Shown here one piece after another: positions 10,836-24,045 of a DNA stretch of 64,000 nucleotides. The stretch is taken from positions 46,954,448-47,018,447 of the forward strand of contig NC_086383.1 of NCBI RefSeq assembly GCF_036588685.1, read 5' to 3'. The notes below the pieces were generated by a model. That model worked only from the letters and a program-made list of their open reading frames with translations. It had not been told where the DNA came from and ran no database searches. The stretch's first letter is position 1. Every line of letters starts with the position of its first letter. The stretch is from Mytilus trossulus (lineage: Eukaryota > Mollusca > Bivalvia > Mytilida > Mytilidae). The translations under genes were made by a program, and so were the position numbers.

Positions 10836-13332
10836 AAATAACAACAGAAAGGATCATTGATAAAAAGGGGCGATCAAGTGTAGTTTCTTCAGATACTGGA
10901 ACATGAATGACCACAATATCACCATCCTGAAAGCTCTGAGGGCCATTTCGGATGCTGTAATGAAATTTTGGTGCATTCAAAAGCACGTATGAAACGGATA
11001 TAAAATGGATGCAAATAGAATATGATGCAGCAATCAAAGAACGTGAGAAAAAATAATGAACAAGCTGGACAAGTATGACCACAAATTCAAACATGCAGAA
11101 CCATTGATTTGTTAACTTTAAGAAAATAAAACGGCATCTGAGATCCAGGTGATGAATGTTTGGTAAGCAAAACAAGAAGAACAAGAAAGAGAATTTGGAT
11201 AGATTCACGGAGTGAGATGTGTTGAGACAAACTAGAGTAGATATCGAAACCTTAAAAATTGAGGGTAATACGTTGCATCATACTCATACCTGTCGTAAAT
11301 ACCACACACATGGCGTTTACTTTGTGCCGCACTCAATGTAATGTCACGTCACTTTGACATCTTTCTATAATTAATACATCTCTCACATAGTTAAGAAGTC
11401 CTTTATTTCTATTTTAAGAAAGGAAAAGTAATACAAAGCTTAAAGCCATTTGTTCCGGAAATGAACGAGCACTTACAAGAGTTTAGAAGAATTTTGGATA
11501 CATCACTTGATAGTTTCGATATAAAAATTGAGAAATTTTAGATTCATACTCACAAACAAATGATATTTATATAAGTCATCATGATAAAATTGCAGAAGAT
11601 TGCTCGTATAAAAAGGTGGTGGAAGAGATTTAGCAAACAAATCAGTAAATGTTCGTTAAGATTAAGAAATCCGTCAAATTAGATTTTTTGTATTCAATCC
11701 TCACAATCATCTATTTATAACTTACCCGTCAATACTATCGTTTTTTAAGGTCTCTAATACACCAATACATATCATAATTTCACCTACAGACAATGTGTAC
11801 CCGCAAGTCACTCCTCTCAATAGCACCGGCACGCCAATTAAATTGATGCACGACGACATCTCTTGTTTGATAGAATGCAGCATATATTCATAGTAGTTAC
11901 TCTGATTTATCAGAGAAAACCGCTGAATCATTGGTTACAAGTAGTAACCTTAATATTCTCACAACCTTTACAGTCTTGGAGAATCATCAATAATAAAGAC
12001 CTTCTAGAGATGTTAGTTTAAGCATAGTTATTTTGGAAACAAGTTATTATGAGTTAAATTAATCATACCCCTTTCTACTTTTATTGTGCAAGTGCTGCCT
12101 TGTAGCGCTATTAGCCTGCTCTTTTTTGGAAGCTAACAAGTTGTCTTTTACGTGCAAGTGGTATGGCTCTCTTTTAACACGTGATCAGTCGCGTATCCTT
12201 CCGACAGACTATCGTTGTTCCAGAAGATAATACTCGCAAATGGTGTGAAGGAAGAGCCGAAAATTTGGTCCCTGAAATTGTCTCACAGAAACGGAGATGG
12301 AACCACGAACCTTTTTGTTTGAAAATAGAGGTTGTGACTCCATGTCTTATTGTTTGAACCAAGAAATAAATGACTGAGAATACCTTTCCATTCCTCCAAG
12401 AGATCATTTACATCACCCTAAGTATACGATTATAGATGCGATACGCGGTATTCAGAAGTTCGGGAACCCTGTTTGTCCTCATTGTTAAAATTCTGGAATT
12501 GGTAATCACGCGGAACTCACCCTGCTGTATAGTTAGTATGTCTACATACAAGTTACACTTCACCTTATTATCTTTCATATTTCTTATAAGTTGCGGCCAC
12601 ATGTCCTAAGTCGATCTCTGTTTGGTGGTGTTTTTGTTGGTTAATGAGATCATCTAAAGTACCAATCACGCAAGTGCGAATATATTTGGCTTTAAAGTAT
12701 TTGTTCATCTTCCCCATCATGGTATGATCTCAGTGGTCGAGAAAAACTAGAGTTTCCTCAAATCTTACGGGATCGATACAGTAGACATCAAAGCAGTGTT
12801 TTATACATAGTACTTTGATCTCTTTGTTGTTGAATTCGGTGATCTTTTCCGTCCATAGTTTTATGAAAATGCTTGACTTGAAAATGGTATGAAAAGCAAC
12901 CTGGATCATCACAACTTCTTGGTCTTGGGCGGCACTTAGTCATATTGGCAAGTAAAACATAAATGATGCGAAGAATAAACGTGAATTCTTTATTCTGTTG
13001 GAACAGAACTGTAATCCAAGTTTCGCTCAAACGAACAACGATCAAGCATCGTTTCTCGAATTTACGTCGAAATATTTTATCCGTTTAACAAACTTTTCTA
13101 TAGAGATTCTAGACCGATTTGTACTTTTGTGAAGATGAGGTTTGTTAAACGGCTGACTAGATGAAGTCGGTTATATAGTGCATAGTTAACAACCCATGTT
13201 CTTTAACTCACATAGTTGCGAGTCGTATTCTTATGTTGAACATCGACTGCTTATTTGCAATAGGCGAGTGACTTACAAAAAGACACTTAGTTAACAACCC
13301 TAATGGACCCATCTAACGCACGGCTGTATTAT
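10836..13332. other. Spacer of the giant inverted repeat, no identified gene
   Basis: Several minus-strand open frames of 60 to 85 codons lie between 11722 and 13045. The 3' half of the minus-strand frame at 10630-11208 overlaps the Tc1-like pseudogene and is a shadow of it. I recognise no family in any of them, and no splice-linked gene model emerged. This is the only sizeable stretch of 1-20318 without a mirror-image partner in the window. Confidence 0.5.
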
Positions 13333-14500
13333 ATATACACATGGAAAAAAGTATTGCAACACATTGATTTTTTAAAACTTGAAAAATCAGCCTCTTTTTT
13401 TGGATGAAATATAATAAAACATGTGTATGATATAATTGAAATATAGTTTATGATAACATTGGCAACCACAATTTTAATAACAAAATGTAGTGTGTTTTGT
13501 ACAAAAAATGCATTTTTCAACTTTTACTGTAGTCGAACTTTACAATGTCAGGTATTTCAAAATTAATCTTCAGATGACTGTTCGCATCACGGTTGGTCGT
13601 TATACGCCAAGGAATTAGTACTTTGTGCGCAGCCTCCAATCAAACGAATTACCGCATCTCAACGTCTTTTGATTCCTGCTGCCATAAATCGGCTAATATG
13701 TTGTTAAGGTAGCAGCAACCATTTCTGATGAAGGGCATTGTTTATTTCATGATGTGTTTGAACTGGTGTGTCCTTTTGTGCACTTTCCGCCCAATAGTGT
13801 CCCAAATATGCTCGATATGGTTCAAACCCGGGCTACGATCTGGCCAAGGAAGATGAACCGAATTCCATTTGAACATTGGATCTTCCTCCACGATGCTAAT
13901 TTCCAATTTTGGCGAGCTCTGCACTACATTGGATACGGATAAATGTGTGTCTGTTCGTAAGCAAACGTCCCTGAATTGGTCTTATCGCACAATAACCAGT
14001 AGAGATGATTTAATCTCGAAGAATTATTGTTAAAATGCTCCTGTATGCCCACCTCTCTCTTTTTAGGATTGTATTGTATGCAATGGGTTTCTTTCTGACT
14101 AAGCTTCATCATGCTTGATTTTCCCTAGCAGGTGGCATGGGGGTCTTTTTGATCTCGGATAGTCTTTTATATCGTGTATTGCCTAATTTTTATTCTCTAA
14201 ACGACTTATAGTGGAAAAGTATGAGTTGTGGAGGACTTATTTCAAGGTGTCAATCACATAACTTTATACACTTGGTTATTTAAAGTGTTGAAAACAATGA
14301 GGATGAAACACATGTTTTGCTGTATACGGGTACAGGAGCTGCATGTGCAGATAAGAACTCGTCGAGTCGATAGTTATTGATCAAACTCAGGTGATATTTA
14401 AATAGTGTTTAACAAGTTCTATTTTGACAAATTATATCAGAAAAAAATGAAGAGTGTTTTTTAATTTCAATTCCAATTTGGTTATATACCAGCTGGCATT
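13333..14500 (-). mobile_element. Tc1-like transposon remnant, right copy (inverted)
   Basis: Begins with the terminal repeat cacatggaaaaaagtattgc (13338) followed by a block that is the reverse complement of 9720-9790. It contains the dead transposase at 13600-14215 and then the reverse complement of the left copy's 5' region (for example the ggagttgtggaggac block and the agctgcatgtgcagataaga block at 14337-14357). The outer 5' terminal repeat is not evident on this side. Compared with the left copy it lacks about 85 bp near 14215-14225, which removes the transposase start and part of the helix-turn-helix. Confidence 0.7.
13600..14215 (-). pseudogene. Tc1-like transposase pseudogene (right copy)
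   Basis: Minus-strand frames at 13742-13924 and 13924-14112 match the left copy almost residue for residue. The catalytic block reads HLPWPDRSPGLNHIEHIWD, so here the third catalytic residue, E of IEH, is preserved, whereas the left copy has K. The helix-turn-helix part (STISRLENKN) contains an in-frame TAG, and the start is deleted. It is inactive. The plus-strand frame at 13754-13942 is a shadow. Confidence 0.8.
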
Positions 14501-15250
14501 CGTACTAAAGTTCTTTTATATTCGTCGTTTTCTTTTCGACATACCCTTGAAAAAGAAATTCAGCCAATAATCAGCATTCTTTTTATCAGTATTTACATAA
14601 CATATTTTACAAACTCTTTTATCATGTTATTCGGAAATTATGACTTTATATGACAAGAAATTGAAAATTAGTCTTTGCTGACTATGACATGTTTTTTTTA
14701 GTTTTCGCGTTCTTGTCTGACAGTTGAGTTTTTTATTAAAATTTTTTAGTTCCTTTCGACAAAATTGAACATAGCACCCTTTGAAGTCTTACGAAAATGA
14801 TGCGCCTGTTTTTCCTTCACAGGACATTCACTGATATATTGTAGACGAAATGCGCGTCTGGCGTAAATATAAAATTTTAATACTGGTATCTATGATGAGT
14901 TAAAACTTAAAATGCAACCACTGAGTCGATGCCACTGCTGGTAGAGATTTATTTCCCCGAGGGTATCACCAGCCCAGCAGTCAACACTTGTGTTGACTTG
15001 GCTTATCATTGATATAATCTTATAAATTAACACCGCTTTGAATTTTGGAAAAAAACTAAGGTTTTTCTACACCAGGAATAGACTGCCTTACCTGTATTTG
15101 GCAAAACTGCTAGGAATGTTATGTTCTCAATGTTCTTCAACTTCGTCCTTTGTTTTGGCCTTTCAATCATTATTTTGATTCGAGCGTCACTAATGAGTCT
15201 TTGTAGATGAAACGCGTCTGGTATTTATGATGAGTTTTTTTGTGTTATGC
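14501..15250 (-). repeat. Right inner arm: bivalve interspersed repeat, mirror of 7337-8120
   Basis: Reverse complement of the left inner arm: tcgtcgttttcttttcgaca near 14522, a diverged satellite-like piece at 14758-14830, and the bivalve repeat with gtagacgaaatgcgcgtctgg (14841) and gtagatgaaacgcgtctgg (15205). It ends gttatgccgctgctggct, the mirror of agccagcagcggcataac at 7333. No gene. Confidence 0.8.
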
Positions 15251-18200
15251 CGCTGCTGGCTGATCCCCATAATTTTTTGACATTTTTTTTTCAAATTTTG
15301 ATGTCTAGTTTCAGAATTTTGAACATAGCGCCCTTCGATGCCTAGTGCAAAAGAAGCACCTGTTTCTCCTCTACAAGACCTATATAGTCATTCCCCGTGA
15401 CACCCCTCATTATTGTTCTCTAGAAGCCCTGGATTAGGCCGACCCCCCTAATTTTTTGACATTTTTTTTCAAATTTCGAGCTCTAGTTTCAGATTTTAGA
15501 ACATAGCGCCCTTTGATACCTAGCGCAAAAGAAGCGCCTGTTTCTCCTCTACAAGACCTAAATAGTCATATCCCGTGACACCCCTCATTATTTTTCTCTA
15601 GAACTCCTGGAATAGGCCGACCCTACCCCCATTTTTTTGACATTTTTTTCGAATTTTGAGCTCTAGTTTCAGATTTTTAAACATAGCAGCCTTCGATACC
15701 TGATGCAACAGAAGCGCCTGTTTCTCCTCTACAAGACCTTTATAGTCATACCCCGTGACATCCCTCATTATTTTTCTCTAGAAGTCCTAGAATAGGCCGA
15801 CCCCCCTAATTTTTTGACATTTTTTTTCAAATTTTGAGCTCTAGTTTCAGATTTTTGAACATAGCGCCCTTCAATGCCTAGCGCAAAAGAAGCGCCTGTT
15901 TCTCCTCTACAAGACCTATATAGTTATTCCCCGTGACACCCCTCATTATTTTTCTCTAGAACTCCTGAAACAGCCGACCCTACCCCAATTTTTTTGGCAT
16001 TTTTTTCGAATTTTGAGCTCTAGTTTCAGATTTTTGAACATAGCGCCCTTCGATACCTGGTGCAAAAGAAGCGCCTGTTTCTCCTCTACAAGACCTATAT
16101 AGTCATACTCCGTGACACCCCTCATTATTTTTCTCTAGAACTCCTGGAATAGGCCGACCCTACCCCCATTTTTTTGACCTTTTTTTTCGAATTTTGAGCT
16201 CTAGTTTCAGATTTTTAAACATAGCGCCCTTCGATACCTGATGCAACAGAAGCGCCTGTTTCTCCTCTACAAGACCTATATAGTCATTCCCCGTGACATC
16301 CTCATTATTTTTCTCTAGAAGCCCTGGAATAGGCCGACCCCCCTAATTTTTTGACATTTTTTTCAAATTTTGAGCTTTAGTTTCAGATTTTTGAACATAG
16401 CGCCCTTTAATACCTAGCGAAAAAGAAGCGTCTGTTTCTCCTCTACAAGACCTATATAGTCATATTCCGTGACACCCTCCATTATTTTTCTCTAGAACTC
16501 CTGGAATAGGCCGACCCTACCCCAATTTTTTTGGCATTTTTTTCGACATTTTGAGCTCTAGTTTCAGATTTTTGAACATAGCGCCCTTCGATACCTGGTG
16601 CAAAAGAAGCGCCTGTTTCTCCTCTACAAGACCTATATAGTCATACCCCTTGACACTCCTCATTATTTTTCTCTAGAACTCCTGGAATAGGCCGACCCTA
16701 CCCCCATTTTTTTGACATTTTTTTTCGAATTTTGAGCTCTAGTTTCAGATTTTTGAACAAAGCGCCCTTCGATACCTGTTGCAAAAGAAGCGCCTGTTTC
16801 TCCTCTTCAAGACCTTTATAGTCATACCCCGTGACACCCCTCATTATTTTTCTCTAGAAGTCCTAGAATAGGCCGACCCCCCTAATTTTTTGACATTTTT
16901 TTCAAATTTTGAGCTCTAGTTTCAGATTTTAGAACATAGCGCCCTACGATACCTAGCGCAAAAGAAGCGCCTGTTTCTCCTCTACAAGACCTATATAGTA
17001 ATTTCCCGTGACACCCCTCATTATTTTTCTCTAGAAGCCCTGGAATAGGCCGACCCCCCTAATTTTTTGACATTTTTTTTTCGAATTTTGAGCTCTAGTT
17101 TCAGATTTTTGAACATAGCGCCCTTCGATACCTAGCGCAAAAGAAGCGCTTGTTTCTCCTCTACAAGACCTATATAGTCATATCCCGTGACACCCCCCAT
17201 TATTTTTCTCTAGAACTCCTGGAATAGGCCGACCCTACCCCCATTTTTTTGACATTTTTTTCGAATTTTGAGCTCTAGTTTCAGATTTTTAAACATAGCA
17301 GCCTTCGATACCTGATGCAACAGAAGCGCCTGTTTCTCCTCTACAAGACCTTTATAGTCATACCCCGTGACACCCCTCATTATTTTTCTCTAGAAGTCCT
17401 AGAATAGGCCGACCCCCCTAATTTTTTGACATTTTTTTTCAAATTTTGAGCTCTAGTTTCAGATTTTTGAACATAGCGCCCTTCAATGCCTAGCGCAAAA
17501 GAAGCGCCTGTTTCTCCTCTACAAGACCTATATAGTTATTCCCCGTGACACCCCTCATTATTTTTCTCTAGAACTCCTGAAACAGCCGACCCTACCCCAA
17601 TTTTTTTGGCATTTTTTTCGAATTTTGAGCTCTAGTTTCAGATTTTTGAACATAGCGCCCTTCGATACCTGGTGCAAAAGAAGCGCCTGTTTCTCCTCTA
17701 CAAGACCTATATAGTCATACTCCGTGACACCCCTCATTATTTTTCTCTAGAACTCCTGGAATAGGCCGACCCTACCCCCATTTTTTTGACATTTTTTTTC
17801 GAATTTTGAGCTCTAGTTTCAGATTTTTAAACATAGCGCCCTTCGATACCTGATGCAACAGAAGCGCCTGTTTCTCCTCTACAAGACCTATATAGTCATT
17901 CCCCGTGACATCCTCATTATTTTTCTCTAGAAGCCCTGGAATAGGCCGACCCCCCTAATTTTTTGACATTTTTTTCAAATTTTGAGCTTTAGTTTCAGAT
18001 TTTTGAACATAGCGCCCTTTAATACCTAGCGAAAAAGAAGCGTCTGTTTCTCCTCTACAAGACCTATATAGTCATATTCCGTGACACCCTCCATTATTTT
18101 TCTCTAGAACTCCTGGAATAGGCCGACCCTACCCCAATTTTTTTGGCATTTTTTTCGACATTTTGAGCTCTAGTTTCAGATTTTTGAACATAGCGCCCTT

Positions 18201-20318
18201 CGATACCTGGTGCAAAAGAAGCGCCTGTTTCTCCTCTACAAGACCTATATAGTCATACCCCTTGACACTCCTCATTATTTTTCTCTAGAACTCCTGGAAT
18301 AGGCCGACCCTACCCCCATTTTTTTGACATTTTTTTTCGAATTTTGAGCTCTAGTTTCAGATTTTTGAACAAAGCGCCCTTCGATACCTGTTGCAAAAGA
18401 AGCGCCTGTTTCTCCTCTTCAAGACCTTTATAGTCATACCCCGTGACACCCCTCATTATTTTTCTCTAGAAGTCCTAGAATAGGCCGACCCCCCTAATTT
18501 TTTGACATTTTTTTCAAATTTTGAGCTCTAGTTTCAGATTTTAGAACATAGCGCCCTACGATACCTAGCGCAAAAGAAGCGCCTGTTTCTCCTCTACAAG
18601 ACCTATATAGTAATTTCCCGTGACACCCCTCATTATTTTTCTCTAGAAGCCCTGGAATAGGCCGACCCCCCTAATTTTTTGACATTTTTTTTTCGAATTT
18701 TGAGCTCTAGTTTCAGATTTTTGAACATAGCGCCCTTCGATACCTAGCGCAAAAGAAGCGCTTGTTTCTCCTCTACAAGACCTATATAGTCATATCCCGT
18801 GACACCCCCCATTATTTTTCTCTAGAACTCCTGGAATAGGCCGACCCTACCCAATTTTTTTTGGCATTTTTTTCGACATTTTGAGCTCTAGTTTCAGATT
18901 TTTGAACATAGCGCCCTTCGATACCTGGTGCAAAAGAAGCGCCTGTTTCTTCTCTACAAGATCTTTATAGTCATACCCCGTGACACCACTCATTATTTTT
19001 CTCTAGAACTCCTGGAATAGGCCGACCCCCCTAATTTTTTGACATTTTTTTTCAAATTTCGAGCTCTAGTTTCAGATTTTAGAACATAGCGCCCTACGAT
19101 ACCTAGCGCAAAAGAAGCGCCTGTTTCTCCTCTACAAGACCTATATAGTAATTTCCCGTGACACCCCTCATTATTTTTCTCTAGAAGCCCTGGAATAGGC
19201 CGACCCCCCTAATTTTTTGACATTTTTTTTTCGAATTTTGAGCTCTAGTTTCAGATTTTTGAACATAGCGCCCTTCGATACCTAGCGCAAAAGAAGCGCT
19301 TGTTTCTCCTCTACAAGACCTATATAGTCATATCCCGTGACACCCCCCATTATTTTTCTCTAGAACTCCTGGAATAGGCCGACCCTACCTAATTTTTTTT
19401 GGCATTTTTTTCGACATTTTGAGCTCTAGTTTCAGATTTTTGAACATAGCGCCCTTCGATACCTGGTGCAAAAGAAGCGCCTGTTTCTCCTCTACAAGAT
19501 CTTTATAGTCATACCCCGTGACACCACTCATTATTTTTCTCTAGAACTCCTGGAATAGGCCGACCCCCCCTAATTTTTTGACATTTTTTTCAAATTTTGA
19601 GCTCTAGTTTCAGATTTTTGAACATAGCGCCCTTCGATACCTAGCGCAAAAGAAGCGCCTGTTTATCCTCTACAAGACTTATATGTAATTCCCCGTGACA
19701 CCCCTCATTATTTTTCTCTAGAAGCCCTGGAATAGGCCGACCCCCCTAATTTTTTGACATTTTATTCAAATTTTGAGCTCTAGTTTAAGATTTTTGAACA
19801 TAGCACCCTTCGATACCTAGCGCAAAAGAAGCGCCTGTTTCTCCTCTACAAGACATATATAGTCATATCCCGTGACACCCCTCATTATTTTTCTCTAGAA
19901 CTCCTGGAATAGGCCGACCCCCCTAATTTTTTGACATTTTTTTCAAATTTTGAGCTCTAGTTTCAGATTTTTGAACATAGCGCCCTTTGATACAAGCACA
20001 AAAGAAGCGCCTGTTTCTTCTCTACAAGACCTATATAGTCATACCCCGTGACACCCCTCATTATTTTTCTCTAGAACTCCTGGAATAGGCCGACCCTACC
20101 CCCATTTTTTTGACATTTTTTTCGAATTTTGAGCTCTAGTTTCAGATTTTTGAACATAGCGCCCTTCGATGCCTAGCGCAAAAGAATTGCCTGTTTCTTC
20201 TCTACAAGACCTATATAGTCATTCCCCATGACACCCCTCATTATTTTCTCTAGAAGCCCTGGAATAGGCCGACCCCCCTAATTTTTTGACATTTTTTTTC
20301 AAATTTTGAGCTCTAGAT
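15251..20318 (-). repeat. Satellite array B, ~179-bp monomers, reverse orientation
   Basis: About 28 monomers of the same satellite as array A, reversed (for example gaagcgcctgtttctcctctacaagacc and gagctctagtttcag blocks). Subtype order repeats with a period of about 1612 bp (9 monomers): marker ttcaatgcctagc occurs at 15870 and 17482, and ctgatgcaacagaag recurs at the same offset. A shorter 3-monomer (about 538 bp) repeat follows at 18840-19540. The array ends sharply inside a monomer at about 20318, where non-repeat DNA begins. Unlike array A it has no long G/C homopolymer monomers. Confidence 0.95.
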
Positions 20319-22065
20319 TAAACAATGTCATAAAAGGTGCTATATTTTACAGGGTAGGACTACTTTTACATACGTTCTAAATTGAAGAGGGTGCATAGGT
20401 GGCCCTACACCTACAAATAATCCGTTGATAGATGCAGAGAGTTATTGTGGTACTGAATATTAGCCTAAAAAGTTAATCGACTTGTTAAATCAATAGATTG
20501 GATAAAAACCATTTCAAAATTGAGTTAAAATTGCTATATTTTAACTGATTTTCCGCCTTTTTGAATATTTTTTTATTTAACGGCCGTTGTTGTCTTATTC
20601 TGTTTTTTGGTTTCTCGATATATCGCCTTATTGTTCGCTGGCTTATTGTTCGCTAGCTATTGTTCGCTAGCTTCTGCCTGGTCCTTAATTCACCCTTTTT
20701 TTCAACATTGGTAAAATGTTGTATTGTCGTAAGTAATGAACTAGAAGGAAGGGGAAAAAAAGTTAAAAAAAGTATACGGTTTTCAATAAATGAATTATAA
20801 CAAAACTTTAATCGCAGGCTGCTATAATTGCATGGTGCATTCCATCTGTCATTGTAAATTTTTCATATCCTAATTCAACCCTAATACAAATATATCCGAC
20901 ACTCTGCAAGCATAGATGCAAGTAAATAAAAACATCTTTACCCTTGATTAATTTGATTTGAATTGTATAGACAATTTGCTTGACACATAACTTGTCGAAT
21001 TACAACCATGAAATAAAATTATTATTATAAACCGATCTTGAAAATTATTTTCCCAGTCATTTGAAGTTGCTTGCTTTTAAAATATTCCAATCTTCTCTTG
21101 AACCGTCCGTTTATAATACGGGGTTGCATTAATTCAATGAAACTATTTTTGTCGCTGTTTCCGATAACTCTTTCAGTTACCTCCGTTTCATGCAAAACAT
21201 GCACCGTGGTTTTTTTCTTCTTCAACAAACAGCATTTTTTTTAAAATTTTACCACGCGATTCGTTCTAAGTATCAAGAATATAGAACAATGGAACAAATT
21301 TTCGACGTTTGGACAAAATGGCTACCGTTTTTTAATGTTTCGTAGCATTTTATTCCTGTAAGACCGAAACATGCAGTTAATAAAAAAAGAATCTATGTTC
21401 TTTTCGTGTATCTAACTTTTGTTTTGGTAAATTATGAATTACGTATTGAAATATCAGGTAAAAAACCCGCATTAATTACTTGGACAAAAGAAATATCAAC
21501 ATGGACAAAATGGCTACCGCTTGAAAAACGACTGTGTAGAGATGGTTTTATGCAATCTACAAGTTTTGAACTCACGAACAATGAGGCAAATTGTTCTTTC
21601 GGTAGATGTTATAATTATCTCACATTTTTTAGACATATTTAGCTATGTCTACTTATAAAACTACCTTTCAGCCGCTAAGTCAACGAAAAACGTCATTGGA
21701 CATTTTTCTTATTCCAGCTTAATATGCAGCCACCGAGTCAAACGAAATTCGACAAAAGAACGGCTTTACTTTAACCAAGAACTGACACACTTCGTTGCTT
21801 CTGCCATGTTTCGGGAAGATCAGAGAATAAGAAATAGGATCACTATACATAAGAGATAAAACAGTTGTTCAAAAATGTAACGTTGGACATCCGTTTTTTC
21901 ACATAGCTTTGTTGTTTTCATCCTCAGATATACTAGATATTACTAAGCATATGACCAAGAGCTATAAGAACATAAAGGAAAACATATACTGAATTAGTTT
22001 CTATAGTGGTTAGTGTTTGTAAACATTTTATTTTGTTTTGCGGAGGAAATTTCGAAGATTCGGTT
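20319..22065. other. Non-coding stretch downstream of the HIRAN gene
   Basis: No convincing gene. A small local duplication of ttattgttcgctagc-like sequence lies at 20625-20680. Short open frames at 21025-21228 (minus) and 21406-21642 (plus) resemble nothing I know. 21950-22065 would be 3' untranslated sequence of the minus-strand HIRAN-domain gene. Confidence 0.4.
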
Positions 22066-22400
22066 TCAAATCGTAGGGGTTGTAGGAACAGCTTGCGTGA
22101 CGTTTAATAGTCTTTGTTGTAAGTCTTCATGAGTCACACATTCTTCAATAATGTGCATGGCATGTTCAAAATATTCCTTCTTTATCTGAATAACATAGTG
22201 GCATTTTAAATCTGCTCCCCCTCCTGTTTGGTCATGTATTTCGTTGCCTCTTCTGCGTCTAAATTGCTGGTGGGAGAGTCGTCTTGTTGACACAGTTGCT
22301 TCCCCAGTGTATCTACATGTTATATTTTCAACATAACCCCTTGTTGTCAACAGATGAAAGGCCTTACACAGATTTGCTGGTACTCTCCCTACTTGTTTAC
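22066..22400 (-). CDS. HIRAN-domain protein, exon 2 (C-terminal)
   Basis: Second and last exon of the two-exon gene whose first exon is 26205-26427. The acceptor reads tattattcag before position 22400, and the stop TGA is at 22066-22068. The join restores the reading frame: codon GG|T is split after its first base, giving ...TKDG then KQVGRVPANLCKAFHLL, GYVENITCRYTGEA, and a GGGADLKCHYVIQI block. The G-x-VP..LCK.F..L pattern followed by an I.C...G strand is the second half of a HIRAN fold, and the GGGA..LKC.Y strand closes it. A helical tail (FEHAMHIIEECVTHEDLQQR) follows. No further domain is present. Confidence 0.75.
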
Positions 22401-22568
22401 CTGAATAATAATATAAATCAGATATAAATAATATGAATATTTGTTTTACATGAAATTAGAATCATGAATTGTCTATATTCAATTTTCACAAAAGTGATGT
22501 TAGTACAATAGCTATTCAAATATGTTAGGAAGTATGGAACGCCATGACTGTCTTCTGATGTTGATTGT

Positions 22569-22995
22569 TTAATATGTTCGGTGCTTGATGCAATATGTTC
22601 AGTAGTATGTATATTATGTTCAGTAGATTATCTATTATGTTCAGTAGATTTCCTATTATGTTCAGTAGTAATTACATTATGTTCAGTAGTTATTACATTA
22701 TATTCGGTGCTTTGGTGATTATGTTCAGTAGTTTCATTATTATATGCAGTGGTATTTAAATTATGTTCGGTACTTCTGACGTTATATTCAGTACATTTTA
22801 CATTATGTTCAGTACTTTCGACATTATGTTCAGTACTTTCGACATTATGTTCAGTAGATTCAATATTATTTACAGTACATTATGTAATACCTTCAGTAGT
22901 CCCGGTTTCTTTATATTCAGTAGATTATTCATTATGTTCAGTAAAAGCATCGGTGTTATATTCGGTTCGTGCACCTTTATATTCAGTGGTTGTAT
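22569..22995 (-). repeat. 21-bp minisatellite (TEHN heptad), left arm
   Basis: About 20 imperfect 21-bp units with core attatgttcagtag on the plus strand. On the minus strand they read as heptapeptides ([S/T]TEHNxx), in frame with the 64-codon open frame starting MDVLQRGVKVFMNKTSVKN at 23119. That frame meets an in-frame TAA after TEHNE and two more later, and ends with SEDSHGVP before a stop in the terminal repeat. Confidence 0.8.
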
Positions 22996-23119
22996 CATTA
23001 TGATGATGTAGTAAAAGTCGGAAAGCCAATAACGGAAATTGTCGGAAAAAACGAACACGGATATTTTTGACGGACGTTTTATTCATGAACACCTTTACAC
23101 CGCGCTGAAGTACGTCCAT
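22920..23119 (-). pseudogene. Possible broken ORF of a TEHN-repeat protein (foldback element)
   Basis: ATG at 23119 opens MDVLQRGVKVFMNKTSVKN, followed by a basic/hydrophobic stretch (FFRQFPLLAFRLLLHHHND) and then TTTEYKGARTEYN and TEHNE, where a TAA ends it at 22925. The heptad reading continues beyond in the same frame with two more stops. Synonymous third-position changes occur in the T and N codons, but H/Y changes also occur, so there is no clear sign of protein-level selection. I do not recognise the sequence. It could be a decayed gene of the element, or chance reading of a 21-bp repeat, which is a multiple of three. Confidence 0.35.
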
Positions 23120-23887
23120 TATTCATAGTTCATTATTCAAAATTCAATAATGAATAATGAAATAGTTCACTATTCACTATTCGATGTTTAAAAAATGAAT
23201 AATGAAATAGTTTATGTTTCATCATTCAACTTGAAGCGGAAAATAGTGAAATAAAAAAATGAATAAAAAAAAATGACTGTGACACTATAGCTATATCCCG
23301 TATTTCTAAATTCGTCTTTCTGGTATTATCCAACAAATATTCAAATTAATATAAAAAAAATAGATAAAAACACTCTTTTAATTAACATATTTATCTAGTT
23401 TCTAGTTTCAGAGGATAAACTAGCGGATTTTCGTAACTATTTTGATCAGAAATTCCTTGCTTAATTGTAAGGACGACCTGAATACCAAAACATATTTTTT
23501 TCAAAATTGAAATACTCTACGTGGTTTTTCTTTTCTAATTTTCACTGGACCTTTGCTATTCTTCGTCATTTAATAAATTATAGATAAAACAAATCGATTG
23601 TGCCGCAATGACAATTAGATGGGTTACGGAGGACCTAAATGCCAAAATACGCGTGCAAATAAAGAAATAGCCAATTTTGAATTAACCCGAATAATGTCAG
23701 TCGTTATATTCCGCTGATCTCCGTTTAATCTTAGATTGCTACATTTCTACCTCGATAGGCAAAAGGCTGCTAGAGGGCGCAGAATTATTTGAGTTAATTT
23801 TGAATAATGAAATAGATATTTTGAACGCTTATTAGAGGAGTAACGAAGGATTTAAATATCGAAATACGCGTGAACATTGAGGAATAG

Positions 23888-24045
23888 CCAGGCGCGGATC
23901 CAGAGGGGGGTTCTGGGGGTTGTAACCCCCCTTTTTTGGACGAATAATGCATTTGAATTGGGACATTTAGTTGGAACCCACCCTTTTTTGTCCTGGGTTA
24001 GGACCCCCTCCCCTTTTGAAAATGGCTGGATCCACCCCTGAATAG
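23888..24045. mobile_element. Short hairpin-ended element (cgcggatcca...tggatccacccctg)
   Basis: Lies in the loop of the foldback element. It begins ggcgcggatccagaggggg and ends gctggatccacccctg, an imperfect inverted pair, with C- and G-rich blocks (ggttgtaacccccc; ggaccccctcccc) in between. This is a widespread invertebrate MITE-like repeat as far as I recall. No coding capacity. Confidence 0.6.

Noticed and set aside
10630-11208. 192-codon minus-strand open frame
   Set aside because: Its 3' third is antisense to a Tc1-like pseudogene and the rest matches nothing I know.
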